A stretch of DNA of 64,000 nt. Source: Manduca sexta (Eukaryota > Arthropoda > Insecta > Lepidoptera > Sphingidae). Positions 37,501 through 52,500 of this stretch are shown piece by piece. The translations under genes were made by a program, and so were the position numbers. Under the pieces are notes generated by a model that saw only the letters and a program-made list of their open reading frames with translations, ran no database searches and had not been told where the DNA came from. Numbering within the stretch: position 1 is the stretch's first letter; each line of letters opens with the position of its first letter. The stretch lies in assembly GCF_014839805.1 (NCBI RefSeq), contig NC_051123.1, forward strand, positions 664,727-728,726. Direction: 5' to 3'.

Positions 37501-40500
37501 AAAATCGATAAAGCGATTGAAACAAGAGATGGATGCCTCTTAAAGCCGCGGAGTGCTTTTACGACACATTATTAGTTATCAGCAATGACGCAGTCGAGGG
37601 CTTATGCGCTTTCATATGTGTCCTTGCGGTTAATTGAGAGATAGTTTTGCTCGTGGATCCGATCGCTTCCGAACTTCTATCAAAAACTGTTAGGGATGCT
37701 ACTTGGAAATGAGACTAAGAGATGTATTGTTCACGGACTCAACGATATAAAAAATCTTTTCTAAAATAATGTGGCTTTTGAAATTTCTGGTAATGAAAAT
37801 GTTACTGCCGTGAGCACGATTATGCACCACTGGAAGCATTAAAAAATAGAATTGAAAGCAGGTGACCAATGTTGCATAATTTACATGAATATTCAAGGCA
37901 AGGCAAAGTGGTCCCAACTGCACCCGATGGTAAGTGGAGTGGGATCCATTAGAATGTCCATTGACGAGAGATGAGTACCCTTTGGTAGTAATCAGATATA
38001 CACAGGCTAATCCCGGAACGCGTACTTACGTGGGCAACTATGGCCGTGGTCGCTATCCGGGCAGATATAAAATAAATCCTACCCCCAGTAAATCACTGAA
38101 GAGGCGTCTGTCAATAAAGTTAACAAAATCAGCATGCCTATAGTTTGGCATTTGAAGGTCATAAACGCAATTGTATACTTTAATAAAAACTTAATTCCCT
38201 AAATGTTTTTGTTAATGAAAAGATTCCAGTATATAATATTGAGCTGTTACCTATTTTAACAAAGAAAAGAATTTCGTTTTAAATATAAATTAAATGCACT
38301 ACAATAATTACTCATAATTACTCGTTTAAAATTATTACGTGTTTTGTTTTCCATTTTGAGTGACATTTAGGATTTAGCGTCAAAGGGTACATTGTATACA
38401 TCCATAACCGACATAATACAAATCGTTTATTATTAATGCGATGAATGAATACCATCGGAGTGGACAGACGGATTCATTTGCGCAAATGGCCGCCGTGACG
38501 TGCCCATTGCTACGCGTTACAATGGCGCGCTAAAAATATTAAAACCATTATGAAGATTTGACACGAACTGTATGCGGTACGTCATAGACAATCTTACTTC
38601 TTAATAATGATTGAATGTTTTAGAAACAGCTGCACCGGTTTAAATGAAATTGACACATATAAACCATGTCATGAATTAGCACATAGACTTTTTATCCCGG
38701 TAATTTCCTCTTATGGGAAAAATGGGATGTTTCAGTCAGATTTTTAAATATGGTTTTCGCGTCTTATAGTTAGCACTATAAAGCTCTGTAGTACAGGTAG
38801 CACTATGAGTCGTAGCAGTATTTTTTTTAGCAGGAAAGGTTTTACACGCAGGTGAATCCGCACGGATAGACCATGTACTGGATTAATACGCAGGATGTTC
38901 ATCCCGCTAATTTGCTTCCGTAAAAACTAATGGATTATTTCATGGAAGACCAGCGCCGCGGCTCGCTTGCGGCTAGTGCTGAACAGGAACCGTTTCGTAC
39001 TCACACCATGATTGGAACGATACACTAATTATGCAATTAATATTTTTTTATTTACTTTTTCATTGTTATATAATTTTATGTGTACTCGTGCTAGTGTCAT
39101 TTTTGTTTCGTTTTTATAATTTCCTTATTTTGTTTGTAATTTGTTGGTGTCATGGTATTATGCGAATAAATTATTTGTATTTGTATTTTGTATATTGATA
39201 GCGCTGACATCGTACAAGTGGTAATATAAATTGCAACAATGTTTTACGTATTTCAGTAGTGGGAAATGTTATTGATACAGGCTGAGCCACCTAGTATTTT
39301 ATTATAATACATTGTAACATAAAATTACCTTTATGAAGGTACTTGATATACCATGACCTCTTAGATACCGAGTTACATAAAACTAATTATCAATGCAAGT
39401 AGATGATGAGATGAGCGAACCGCTCACATACAAAAATCTTCCATCACGCAGTAGTATGCGGAAGTTGTTTGTTGTTTTTATAATGGCAGTATAAATATGC
39501 TGTCTGGGGATCGGAAGGTCTTGCGTACGGTACCCAGATCTTTCAACTTCTATCGGTTTATTAACACGATTTATCCAATGTACCATTTTTTTATGTCGGC
39601 CCGCTTTCAACACCAAGGGAACCCTGCAAATGGGATACTGGAATCCTCCGGCTTAACGACTGCAGGGCCCTGAAGGAAAGATGGGAGGTTATATCTGGAG
39701 AAAGATGTGTGAAGGAAGAAGGGGCCCTCTTAAGATGGGAGGAGGGAAGAAGACCAGGAAATGTTAACGAGCCCTCATGGGCCTCAATGTAAATTGGCAA
39801 CCACGAGGTATACACACTTAACGGGTGCCTAGGACCGCGACAAATAGCCCCCAGTGCGTTGGCGTGCATTCAGTATGGAGATCGAGAGCAGAAGAATTGC
39901 CTGCCCTCCCCATCCTGCCACAAGGCAATTACCTAAATATCGTAAATAAAATTGGCTATACAAGTCACGTAAGAGCGCATCAAAGGGCAGAAACGAGACT
40001 AGAGAATACCCAGTCTTAGCTCAAGTTAAATATGCCTGTCCAGTCTCTACAGTCTCTGTAGCCGAAATCGGCTAGAAGGACATCATCATCACTTAATTAT
40101 GGTTGACGGCACGCAGTCGTCATAAAAACTAATCCAATTCTTCACTGCAGGAAGAAAGACAGCATTTTGTTTATAGGAAATGTGAGTCAATAAATGTGAC
40201 GCCCAATACATGAGTATGACTGGGCGGTGAGCCAAACTCGCGGCGCCGCGGCCGTGACCGTCCACTTGGATTTGTTTATAAAAATGTTTAGATGTAATAC
40301 TGTGTATAACGAAATGAATGAATGAATTACTGCCTTGGTGCCGTTGTAATTGTGCATGGTACGAGTACGACTACCATCCTGAGGTCCTAGATTTGAATCA
40401 CGGGTCAGGCCGAAATCAATTGTTATTTAGTTTATATTGGAGTCAGGAAATTCGAGGTGCTATCACACCACCTTCACGGGTCGCGGAAAGCACGTAAAGC

Positions 40501-43500
40501 CGTTGTTCCTGCTGATAATCTCTTTATGGTTATATCGGACTGCCGTCTCATTGAACTGTAAGAGTGAAGAAACAGAGAGTGCACCTGGGTATTGCGAACA
40601 CAATTGTGCACTATAATATGTCCTGTGTACCTGGTTGGAGATTGGCCGCCGAGCTGAAATTCGGCTAGGAACGAATCAATCAATATTATAAGTTAGCTTT
40701 ACGCAGTGTAAGTTCTTTCCCGATAATGTCATTGTGTGTTAGTCTGGAAAGTATATATTAATCTATTGTCTCCTGCATCAGAAGGGGCAAGAGTATGAGT
40801 ATGTTATTAAACAAATATTTTAACAGCATGAGATGTGAGTTAACACCAATTAAAGGGGCCGTATGGAGGTACATTAGTGTAAAAATGCGACAAATATTCT
40901 TAATTAAACATTGAAAAAAGCATTGTTTATTTGTGTAGCAAATTTTATCCAAATTCGTTCAGCATTAATTGGGTTTACTTTATCAAATATTAAAATCTAA
41001 AAACACACGTGTATACTTAGCAACAATTTAAAAAAAAATATTTTCTATGTTTTTGCGTTATCATATATCAAAGTTAATAGACATTAAAAACCACGACACT
41101 ACAAAACTTGCTTTGGTGTCGTCACTTTTGGCTTTCCATTTTAAAGTTAACGTTATTAGTTCGAGAAAATCATTCCATTTTTTAACGTTCATGGCAAAGT
41201 GACCCCACTGCACTTGATGGTAAGTGGAGTGTGGTCCAATAGAATGTCGTCTGACGACAGATGATTACCCCTCGGCTGTCGACATAATTATGCCGAGTGT
41301 TGGAACCGGATATTCACAGGCTGATCCCCTAACATTTACGTGTGCCACTATGGCGAGTTTTAACACCTTGTTGTTTGATATAAAACAAATTCTACCACCA
41401 GCAATATATTTATACAATATGGGGAAGTTTTTTATTCCATGGTCACGCTATAATTCAACCTTTTTGAAGTTTTTTTATTGCGTTGAATGATGAGACGAAC
41501 TTGCCATTCGCCCGATGATAAGCGATACGACCGCCCGTAAATAGTAGAAACACCATCCAACACCTTGAATTATAAAGTATTGTTTGGTATTCCACTGCAC
41601 TCGCCATCCTGAGACATAAGATGTTAAGTCTTAATATGTCTAGTAGTTACACTGGCTACAATTTCCTTCAAACCGGAACACAACAGTGACTACACACTGT
41701 TGCTTAGCGGCAGAAATAGACATTGCAGTGGTATCTACCCAGGCGGACTCTGACCTACCACCAGTAAGTGTATTGATTAAAGCCACGCTATAAATAAACA
41801 TGAGCTATAGGAAAACCAATTTGGTGTGCATTATATTTTATGTGCTCAGTAGTGCAGACTGTTAAAGGAATTTTAATTACGTCGTGTTTACTTCAGCCTG
41901 CAGGTGCACAACAATATCGATGATAGCTTTTATTAAAAGCAAACTTCCTATCAATCGTGGTTGCTGTTTATTATTTGTTTTGATTATAGTTTAAAGATAT
42001 GGTGAGGTTAGTGAAAATTCACGGCAAAGATAAGATGTAGTTAAAGTTCAAGTAGAATGGGAAATACTATCGTACTCCACTCTGAGGTCTCGGAAGCGAA
42101 TGTCGGCAGGCAAAATGGTTTATTTTTATTTTGACCACCAAGACAACAGAGTGAATTTTATACAGAGATACATTCATAAGAGACATAAATCTGGCGTTTA
42201 TTGACTATTGGAAGCTCTGTAGTAAAAAAATATGTGTAGTAAACTTAATTATAAGGTAAACATTAATAGTGAACTATAACAACAGTTGATATAATTTTGA
42301 GATTCTAAAAACAAAGTAAGAAACGATGAAATAAATAAGTGGCCTGGATATATTTAACTCTAGCATTATTTTTTACATTTATTGCATCTTATATGTTTTT
42401 AACACAGTTTACGCTATCTTGACAGCATTATATTTAGTGGCGACCTTAACAAATATGAAGTCCCCGGTGAAACCAAAAAAAGATTCTGTTTTTAACAGTT
42501 TCATACATAAGAGCGTAACAAAAGATCTTCAAAGGCAAAGCGCGTGGCCGCGGACGATTTTCCAATTCGACCCCAACCCCCCCTCCCTAAGGTCGATACT
42601 GATTATATTGACTACACATTGAATTACTGGATTATTTTGTGAGATATTGGATTTTTCTTCACAGTATCAGCCGAGTTTGGAATTTTTACCCAATTATACC
42701 TAATGCCTACACATGTGGAAGAAATATGTGTATCAGTTGCGCTTCTAGCAACTCCATCGGTGATAAAAAGAGTGTGTGTAATCGGAAATAGAATCTATAG
42801 ATGGATTGGTGTCACTGCTTACCTCCTTCGATATTAAGGATATAGTGTGACTGTTTACTGTGTTGTGATAAAATCGGACAAACATAGATTTGTCGGACTA
42901 CGAATGAAGACTGGTTGTTTTTATGCGTCGAAGTGTTTGTTTATTCCCATCTTCATATTGACCATGGTTTCATTTTTATGATGTTGTTTATCCGCAACGT
43001 TTTCCGGGACAAGGAAATGGAATATTATTTACAACCTTACTTCTACATGATAATTTTATTAGGATTAAGTAAATAACATGACATATAGATATATGTATTA
43101 TTGTACCTACGTAGGGTCACCAAAAATTATGAAAATCTTTCTTGTTATCAAGATAAATTTATACATATATGGAAGTCACAGGAATGATTTAATGATTTCA
43201 AATATTTTTTCCAGAAAATGCCTAGAAAAGGACTCGCTCGGGGTGGACAGCGTGGCGGTAGGTAGTCGACTCCGGGGCGCGATGGGTACCCGCCCCCCGG
43301 CGCGGTTCTGGCCACAGCTGTGGGCGACCGTCGTCAGGAACCTGCTGCTCAAGAAACGGGACACTAGGAAGACCTTGGCGGTATGTTAATAAAATCATTG
43401 TATACTATCCCAAAGTGGCGAAGCGTCCATACAACCAGATTCCTACCGGCTTCCATTTTAGGTTTATTTACGTTTGTGTTTTCTGTAAAATAAGCCGTGA

Positions 43501-46500
43501 TATGTTGTCTAAAGCATTTTTTTGCCACGGGTTACCTTTTGAAGAATTTCATCCTTCATCACTGCTGTCCTATTGCTTGGCACAGACCTCCTGCTAAGAG
43601 GGTTCAGGCATAAGTACAACTCGCCAGATTGCGGGTTGACAGTATTCATAAATCTTCTTTTTAGGTTCCCTGACGGTAATTCCCTTCAGCATTAAGATGA
43701 CTGATAATTAACACAGAAGACACTAACTTCCTAAAGTCAAAGGTGTGTGTTTTATGGACTAGGTTTAAGCTGCTACCTTCGACTAGGCAGGCGATTCCAT
43801 TCGCCTATACAGTAGGTTTCTGGTTTGAAAGTCGTAAACTATTGCTCAGACAATTATGAGTTTCTGATTTTTAAGTATGATATGTACATATTTAGAAAAC
43901 AAACTACAAAGAAAGAAGCAGTTTACTGTCGGTATGCGTTTGATTGTAAGAATGTAATTGTCAGTAGTTTGGACATGTGCCAACAATCAAAACTTTACGG
44001 TAACATAAACAGGGAGGAAATACTAAAATTCCTAAATCTGTTACAAACGAAATAACAAACTTATGAGAAATGCTGAATATTTTTACGATGACACGCAAAT
44101 GTTTCATATTTTATTTCCTGATCAGTTACAGTGAGGAACACTCATGTCCAATTGAATCACTACTATTCAAGAACTATGATTGTTTAAAAAAATATTACTA
44201 ATATATTTAAGGGCAGCATAATTTTCGCGACTTAATAGACGGCTTGTCTGTGTCAGTCGGTATTTAACGTAAACTACACCCATCACAAACATTAGCTTCC
44301 AAAATTGAATTGTTACTACATAAAGACTCTCGACTTGTTCTTTTTAAATTACGCGAGTTCATTCGTTCATACTCGTCTGTTTTTTCAATTACGTTCTAAA
44401 TTCAACCACAATCATTTCCATAAACTTTTCAGCAACACAATACTATAACTGGAATGTTCTTTCCACAGGAGGTCCTAGTGCCCCTCTACTCTCTGGGAGT
44501 GCTGATCTTCCTGAAAATGCTTGTGCCGAACCCGAACTTCCCAGAAGTGCGTAAGCCTGGCCGACTCTTGCGCATCCACCACGACGCCTTTCCCGAGAAC
44601 CACTCCGTCGCCGTCGTCGCAGATTGGCTGAATGCCAATGGGACGGTGGTAAGGAATATAAGTTAAGGAGTTATCTATAACAAACAGTTATCTACAGTTG
44701 AAGAATCAGGTTAATTGGTTTTATGTCTGGCTCGAAGGATCATGACGTAATTGTCAGTATATTCGTTCTCTTTGCTTTTAAAATGCTTTTGTAAAAGTCT
44801 ATACTGTTTATATTGGTATTGGTCAATAGGCGAGGCTTTGGCTTGGTTGCGATTTCTACCAATATCTTCTGCTACTAGGTCAGCCTCAACCGTAAGCTTC
44901 TCTGCCGTAGTTCTTGTTCCAGCCTTACAAAATTTTCAGCAATTAGCAATACACGATAGTGTTTATGTCCAACCGTCCAAATTTTTCCAAAATTGGATTA
45001 TGAACATTTTTATACTTGGAATTTAACTTTATGATAAAATTTGAAAAAGAGTTGGTCAGTTGAACATAAAGCATAGAGGCGACAAATAATCAACCAAAAA
45101 TAAAGCTTATTCTATTTTCCAGGATTTTTTAGACAACATAAACGGCATGCTGGTGGCGTCAGGGCAGCATCCCATCCACTGGATCAAGTACAACAATACA
45201 GAGGATTTGAACGATGCGTATCACAACGACGCTAGGAACTTTCCCATAGCAGTCATCTTTCATACAGACCCTAGCTCGCTTAATGAACCTCTTCGGTGAG
45301 TCTTCTGTGATGAAACTGATAAATTTAACTTCGTTATTCCTACCTACTTTCACATTTGCGTTAGTCAGTCAGTAATTTAAAAAGTTAGAGTATCGCTATA
45401 ACTATTTTTCGTATTTTATTGTGGATTTTTATATTATAATTTTCTTTAGGCGTTTCGAAGATATTACTGTCTTCATACTGACGCACTTAGAATATTTAAC
45501 CTCTATCACCCTGCCCCAATAAAAATCGTAAATTTCACAGACGATTAATCGTATTTCTGATATAAAAAGTCAATCTCATAATTTAAAATGAAAGTTGCAA
45601 ATATTAATATGATCTCGGATCTTTATGCCTTAATCTAATCACTAACTAGGGCAATATAGCTGAGTATTTTCTACTTCCAAATCGATCAGAGAACATGCGT
45701 AGCTATTAAAATCTTTCACTAATAGACTATAACTCCTAATAAACATAATTTCAGCTACACCATACGGACCAATCCCTCCCACATCGGTACCCCCTCCACA
45801 AGAACACTAACAACGTCCCCAGCAAAATGTAGAGAGAGGACGGGAGTGAAGGATTGGTCTTCCGACTGGTCGCGAGGAGGGCAGTTGATCCCTCTCTCAG
45901 AAATGCACAGGGAAGACACGTGTCCAGTGCTACAGTATTATTACTCTGGCTTTCTGGCGCTGCAGACTTTAATAGATTATATCAAGATAAAGGTACGAAA
46001 CTTATCAGAATTAAGAATAATAAACTGTTAAATTAAGATGTACTTATTAAATTCTAAGCGGTTATTTCATAGATGCTGCCATATTCAACATGAGCATTTT
46101 AGATATTGAATGCTACTAATAAAAATTGAACACCTTTTTCATTACAGGAATAAATAGGTCTTTTGTCTTATCCCTACAATTTGAGATATAGGACCTTTCA
46201 AAATATGTTTTCTACGAAGCTTATACATACTTTAAGTTCTTTAATATTCAACAAACTAGACACAATAAATTAAACAATCTCTTTCCATTCAACAGCTAGA
46301 TACAGACTCGGCGATTCCACCACCTCGCATTGACCTTCGCCAGTTCCCAAAACCTCAGCACACTGGCGACTGGCTGGTGATCTTCAGGGTCATAATGCCG
46401 ATGTACATGGTGATGACGTTGTCCCAGTTCATCACTTACTTGCTGATGTTTGTGGTGGGGGAGAAGGAGAAGAAGATCAGGGAGGGAATGAGGATCATGG

Positions 46501-49500
46501 GGTTGAAAGACTCTGTGTATTGGTGAGATATTTTGGTATTATAGATATTAGTGTGATCGTGTATGGTTATATAGGGTCGTTTTGACATCGCGTTAAAAAT
46601 GAAACCACATACATGTCTTTACCTATGGTCACACTATGCTAAAAATTATTCATGAGTAATAAATATTTTAACCAAAATACCAGTTTTGCTTTTCTGACTT
46701 TTTAATTATTTTGTAGTTTAGCGCGAATATGGCATCTGTCTGTCTGTATCTGACTGAAAGTGTGATGTTACCGAAGTAACATCACACTTTCAGTCAGAAA
46801 TTATTTGAGTAACTTATTATAAAGTATTATTTTCAAAGGATTAAGTATGTGGTTTTATTTAGTAAGACAATGTCAAAATGACCCTGTCTTAGCATAAAAT
46901 GCTTTAAATAAAACAATCGATTTCATCAGTAGTTGAAAGACATCCATACGCTGATCTTACTTCATATTTTAGAAATTTAGGCTAAGAACTTATCTTTAGA
47001 TTTTGAAATATTGATTTTTGTTGGCAATAATACTGATCTACATACTTCAAAGGAATTCATTATTTATCTTGTTATTGACTGACAGACGTCTTAAAACATG
47101 TATCTGTTGGACAATTTATGATTTCCAGAATTTGTATTCTATATCTTACGTATACAAGATGTAAGAATGTAATGTACTGGTCTCTGTGGTAGAGGCCTAG
47201 AATCTAGTGCAGAGATCGACTTAAATGAAGACATAACTGCTTTATAAAATATTTGATTTGATTATTATTTCTTTTGTTTGTCATTGTAAACTTTACGGTA
47301 ATTAAATTAATTATTATTATTATGTGTATGGCTTAATTTTTATGAATTGTTTCTTTGGCAGGGGTTCCTGGTTCCTCATATATGCTGTATTTGTTACAAT
47401 ACTGTCTCTCGTCAGCACCGTTTTGTTGTTTACTTTGAAGGTAAGATATGAAGAATACATAATTCGTTTAACATGTATGAACATTTGAGATAGCATTCCA
47501 ATAATCTATAAGTAGTGCAGAAACAAATGTATAAAAGCTAATGATCATTCTCAGGATATAAGGTGGATTAAAGTATTCGGAAATTATGTAAATAATTCTT
47601 AAACCGATTACCAGTTTGAGAAAATAGCAAAACCAAAGTGGCAAAGTGTTTTGCTTTAATATGGAACTGCTATTATGGATTAATCCTATTAATCTATGTA
47701 TATAAAAATGAATCCCTATTTCTCTTGGTTGCGCCATCACGCGTGAACGGCTGGTTGGATTTCACTATATTTTTTTTTTGTTGTGTTTATTATTGTCAGG
47801 AGTAGGTTCTTATGAAAGAAAACACTCAAAAAATTGCGCGGAAAATTAGAAAATTTAAGAAAACTTAACGACAATATTAATTTTATACAACTGTCAATTG
47901 TTTGAAATAACTGTCAGCGATTGACAGAATGCGCGCTGCAAATTCATAGTTAAGATAGGACAACGTCTGTCGGATCCGCTAGTATATAATAAAGTTCAAC
48001 CACTCACACAGTCATAAATTCCAAAAATTTTAATCTATTTTTTGCATTTGGCACATAATGAATTGAGCTTGTAGGTATCAATTAAATTGTTGACAGTTTC
48101 CTTTGCAAAAAGAATCAGTGACGTCACTGCGTTGGCTTACTTCCAGATGCATTGTATGGTTGCAGGTGTTCCAGCATTCTTCTTACATCCTCATTTTTCT
48201 TCTGATGTTGCTCTTTGGGTTCACCATCATCACGTTTGCGTTTATGCTGACGCCGTTCTTCGACAGAGCCAGGGTAAGTAGTAAACAAAGACGCTTCCAA
48301 TAAATAATGTACCTACATTTTAGTCGAGTCTTTATATCGAAACCCTTCAAAATGATTATGCCTAGTTGTGCCTGGTGTGCAATGTCAACAAAGGAGCCTA
48401 AAAATAAGCATTAGAATTAATTAGAGTTGGTTAAATGGCTCTTTTAATAATGCGAAACGAACAACGCTGTAAGAAATAGACATAGTTAAGACGATTTTGT
48501 TTGATATTGGATTTCCTTAAAACGATATTCATGATCATGCAATGTAAAATTGAATGTAAAAAGAAAAACATTCAGAAAGACATTTTGTCCCCAGACTGCT
48601 GGTATCCTAGGCAGTTTCGCGGTGAACCTCATGAGCGGGTTGTACTTCATCCAAGTATTCGTGTCCAACGCGGACTCTCTAGCCTTCTGGTTTGTCTCCC
48701 TCATCAGCTCCAGCTGCTACGCGCTCGCTATGGACAAAGTGAGTTACCAAAATTATTTGGTTTTCCTTGTTTACAGATTTTCTGCTTAACGTAAACTATA
48801 GTTATATTTGTAAATGTTTATATTTATTTCTAATTTTCAATATTCATTCTATTTATTGCTATAACTGTATATCGAAAACTATCTAGCTTCAATTACGAAA
48901 CATTACTTACTTCCTTAAAAGTTTTGATTGAATATAATCATTATAGTTTCAAGTATAACAGAAGTAATGGGGACCGTGGGCGACCTCTTGGCTGTGCCTC
49001 TGGCATTGCTTTAGTAATGGGCAGCGGATGCTGCTTATCATCAGGCGCACCGTTTGCTCGTTTGCCTACTAAAACAATAAAAAAATATATTTGGAGGCAT
49101 CTTCGTACACTCTGTGCTATCAGACATATTGTACACAGGCTTTGGTTCTCGACATGGCGGGTGTGGGCGTAACGTGGGACAATCTGTGGAGCGGACCTGG
49201 TGTGCCGTTTGGAGGCAGTCTCATAATGATGGCGGTGGATACCGTGTTGTACGGTCTGGCTGCATACTGGCTAGATGCTGTCATACCTAGTAAGTGCTGA
49301 TACTCGCATAATGTCTAATTAGAACCTTGCTTTTCTTATTTTGCTAGGCTCTAAGTTCACTATTATGTCATATTATGTCTCAGCAGCAAATTACGCTAAG
49401 TAAGTTTATTCATCGTTTGATAGTTTCGAATTTAAATATCAAGTAAATGTTCGGCTCAAGATTGAGATGTATCATAAACAAGATTCATACGAGAGAAACA

Positions 49501-52500
49501 AAACTAGATGAATATATCTCGCAGCAAAGAATATAACAAAGGTGGCCAAAATTATCATTATCCAAGATGTTTATCTGTACAGGTGAATATGGAATCAAAC
49601 AGAAGCCATGGTTCTGCTTGCTGCCATCGTTTTGGCTCGGCAGCCGCCGTGGTCGCGTCTCCGCGGTTCACTTCCATTCCAATGGCGAGGCGGCTCATAA
49701 CAAGGACATCGAACCTGTACCCAGGTAATTTAGCTTTGATCATAACTTCCTTTGTTCTCAAATATGGTTTAAATATAATAATATCAGCCCTGTATTATAT
49801 ACTTGCCCACTTCTGAGCACGGGCCTCCTCTACTACTGAGAGGGATTAGGCCATAGTCCACCACGCTGGCCTAGTGCGGATTGGTAGACTTCACACACCT
49901 TCGAAATTCCTATAGAGAACTTCTCGGATGTGCAGGTTTCCTCACGATGTTTTCCTTCACCGTTAAAGCGAACGATAAATTCACAAAGAATACACACATG
50001 ATTGTTTAGAAAAGTCAGAGGATTGAACCTGCGGACATTCGTCTTGGCAGACCGTTCCACACCCAACTAGGCTATCGCCGCTTCATGGTTTAAATACTAT
50101 ATTTTATGTAGTATACAACCCATTGCAAGAGATTTTACTGCCATAGAAATTACTAGATCTCCTAATAAAAGAAATGAAGATCATTAAAAATAATATTAGT
50201 ATTTCTAATATTATTTTTAATGATACCTTTATTACAACCATATTCTCTCTATCCTTGTTAGGCTTCCTTATTGTCATCAACCATATTTACTTTATCCTTA
50301 GGGAGCTGCAAGACAAAGAAGCCATCAGAATTGTGGGTCTGCAAAAAAGCTTCCGTCACTGCAGACGACCTGAAGTGAAGGCTATCGATGGCATAGACCT
50401 CAGCATCTATGAGGGTCAAATAACAGCCGTGTTGGGCCACAACGGCGCTGGGAAGTCCACGCTATTCAATATCTTGACTGGGCTGACAGCGCCCACCGCT
50501 GGGACAGCATACGTTTACGGGCTGGATGTGAGGTAAGTGTGGGTCCGATGATGTTACTGCTTGTCGAATTAATACACCAAACTTGCACCGTTTAGTAGAG
50601 TTCAAAGTTAACGCATTAGTTTTAAATACAACAAACAAGTGATCAACCGTTGTCTATCTAAAGACAAGGTAGAAAAAAAAGAAATTTTTAATCTACTATG
50701 TCTCTATTTTAGAGATCCAAATGACATGTACGAGATTCGTCAAATGATAGGAGTTTGTCCGCAACAAGACGTCCTCTTTGACCTGCTCTCCGTGAAGGAA
50801 CACCTTCAGTTCTTCGCTTCGGTCAAGGTACGGCGACATTTAAAACCCAAAACAATCAACACCGTCATTCCCTTGTACCAATTATGTGGTCATTTTATTA
50901 AATAGATGTGAATCCAATTTTACGATCGCTTACTTATCAATCAACTTTAGATGGACTAATCTGGGCAAACAGTTATAAAGACAGCTTTGTCTACACCGGG
51001 AATCGAACTTCCCCTTCGGCCTTCCCATATCCAAGTTCTAAATATGCTGCCATTGCCAAAGAGGGATTCCAAAACATTTAAAAATATTTATAACTGTATT
51101 TTCTTCAAATTAATGGATTTTATTCCAGGGCATACCAAGAAAGAGAATTCCAGAAGAAATCCACAAAGCATTGGCAGAAGTAGGGCTTCTGGATCAAGCT
51201 GGAGTGTTTGCCAAACATTTATCTGGAGGCCAAAAGAGGAAGCTCAGCATCGCCATCGCGTTCATAGGAGACCCTAAGGTAATAGCGTTAATTGAGTTTT
51301 TACAAGTTGCTATTAATGTTATAGAGCTGATTTAACCTGTTATTAAAATGGAATCTCAAGAACAATCTGCTTATTCACGGTTGCAAATGTTTTTAACTTC
51401 ACTAAACCACGAGGCAGCAACAGCATTTGCCGAACGAAATGGAATGTACCAGATTCTTACACGCATATAAATTGTACTGGAGGGCAACGAACTTATTTAA
51501 CTTATTATAAACGTAGTTCGGCATACCGTGTAACTGTAGAATTTCCTAGGTTTAAAATATATTTGATATATGTTAACAATGCATGGTGGAATACATAGAA
51601 GAACGCAGAGATGTAAGGGCTGTTAGAAAATTCTATCGATATTGTGAATTACAAAATAAATCATCAATTTGAATAGGCCTAATTGAGTCGACTGGCGAGA
51701 GTAAATCTATAGTCAATCGATACTCTACCACTTCACTCACCATCAATTGCAGCACTTTGATATGACTTGGTATTTTTGACTGCACAATAAAAACGAAAAG
51801 TTCAAGATTTTTTTCTCGCCCAATATACTGTTCAGAGATAAAGCATATTATCATTGTATCAATGACCCTAACTCCTCAAATTCCAGATTATAATCCTGGA
51901 CGAGCCCACAGCCGGCGTGGACCCTGTCTCCAGGAGACAGACCTGGCGAATCCTGCAGCGCGCGAGGCGAGGGAAGGTGCTGCTCCTCACGACACACTTT
52001 ATGGATGAGGCGGATATATTGGGGGACAGGAAAGCTGTTATTAGTAAAGGAAGGGTATGTGTATAGTATTACAAGATCATTTAAAATCTATTTGTTATGA
52101 GGGACTTGGAAAAGTATAAAATAGACATGTATGTATAAAGTAGACGGTTTAAAAAATAAACTAATGATTAAAGATTCCCCTCAAATAAAACTGTTATGTC
52201 TATGCAGGCTTTACTACTTTTCGAAAGTTGAAAGTCCATAATTTTTTGTACCCCCCCCCCCCCCTTCCAGTGCTTTTAAACGGCAAATTTTTCGATATTT
52301 TCGAAACTTTCTGTAGGGGAACGGCTTGTTCCCGCTTGACTCCCAAAAAAATTGAGCTTGAGTTTATAAACCGCGTGCTTGCTATTCCTCTTCTACTATA
52401 AAATGTAATTAGGTTTCTCGTGGCTTTCCTATATTTCTCTTCTTTGTTCTGCAGGTTCGATGCGCTGGTACGTCATTGTTTTTGAAGAATAAGTTTGGTA

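Larger units (their letters stand above)
13567..43214 (+). other. Putative ABCA intron 1, repeat-rich, no gene seen
   Basis: This 29.6 kb contains no ORF with recognisable protein homology. It holds copies of SINE families A, B and E, repeats C and D, MITEs F, H and K, Helitron-like ends, and a possible decayed retroelement at 39600-40085, listed separately. Long stretches such as 13.9-14.8, 18.9-19.9, 22.2-23.1 and 28.7-30.1 kb show nothing I can name. Enhancers may be present; one candidate is at 15918-15974. Confidence 0.55.

Noticed and set aside
43218..43265. ATG at the start of ABCA exon 2 ([10 protein letters not shown])
   Set aside because: This frame meets TAG after about 17 codons. 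The frame that continues into the conserved FWPQLW block is a different one.
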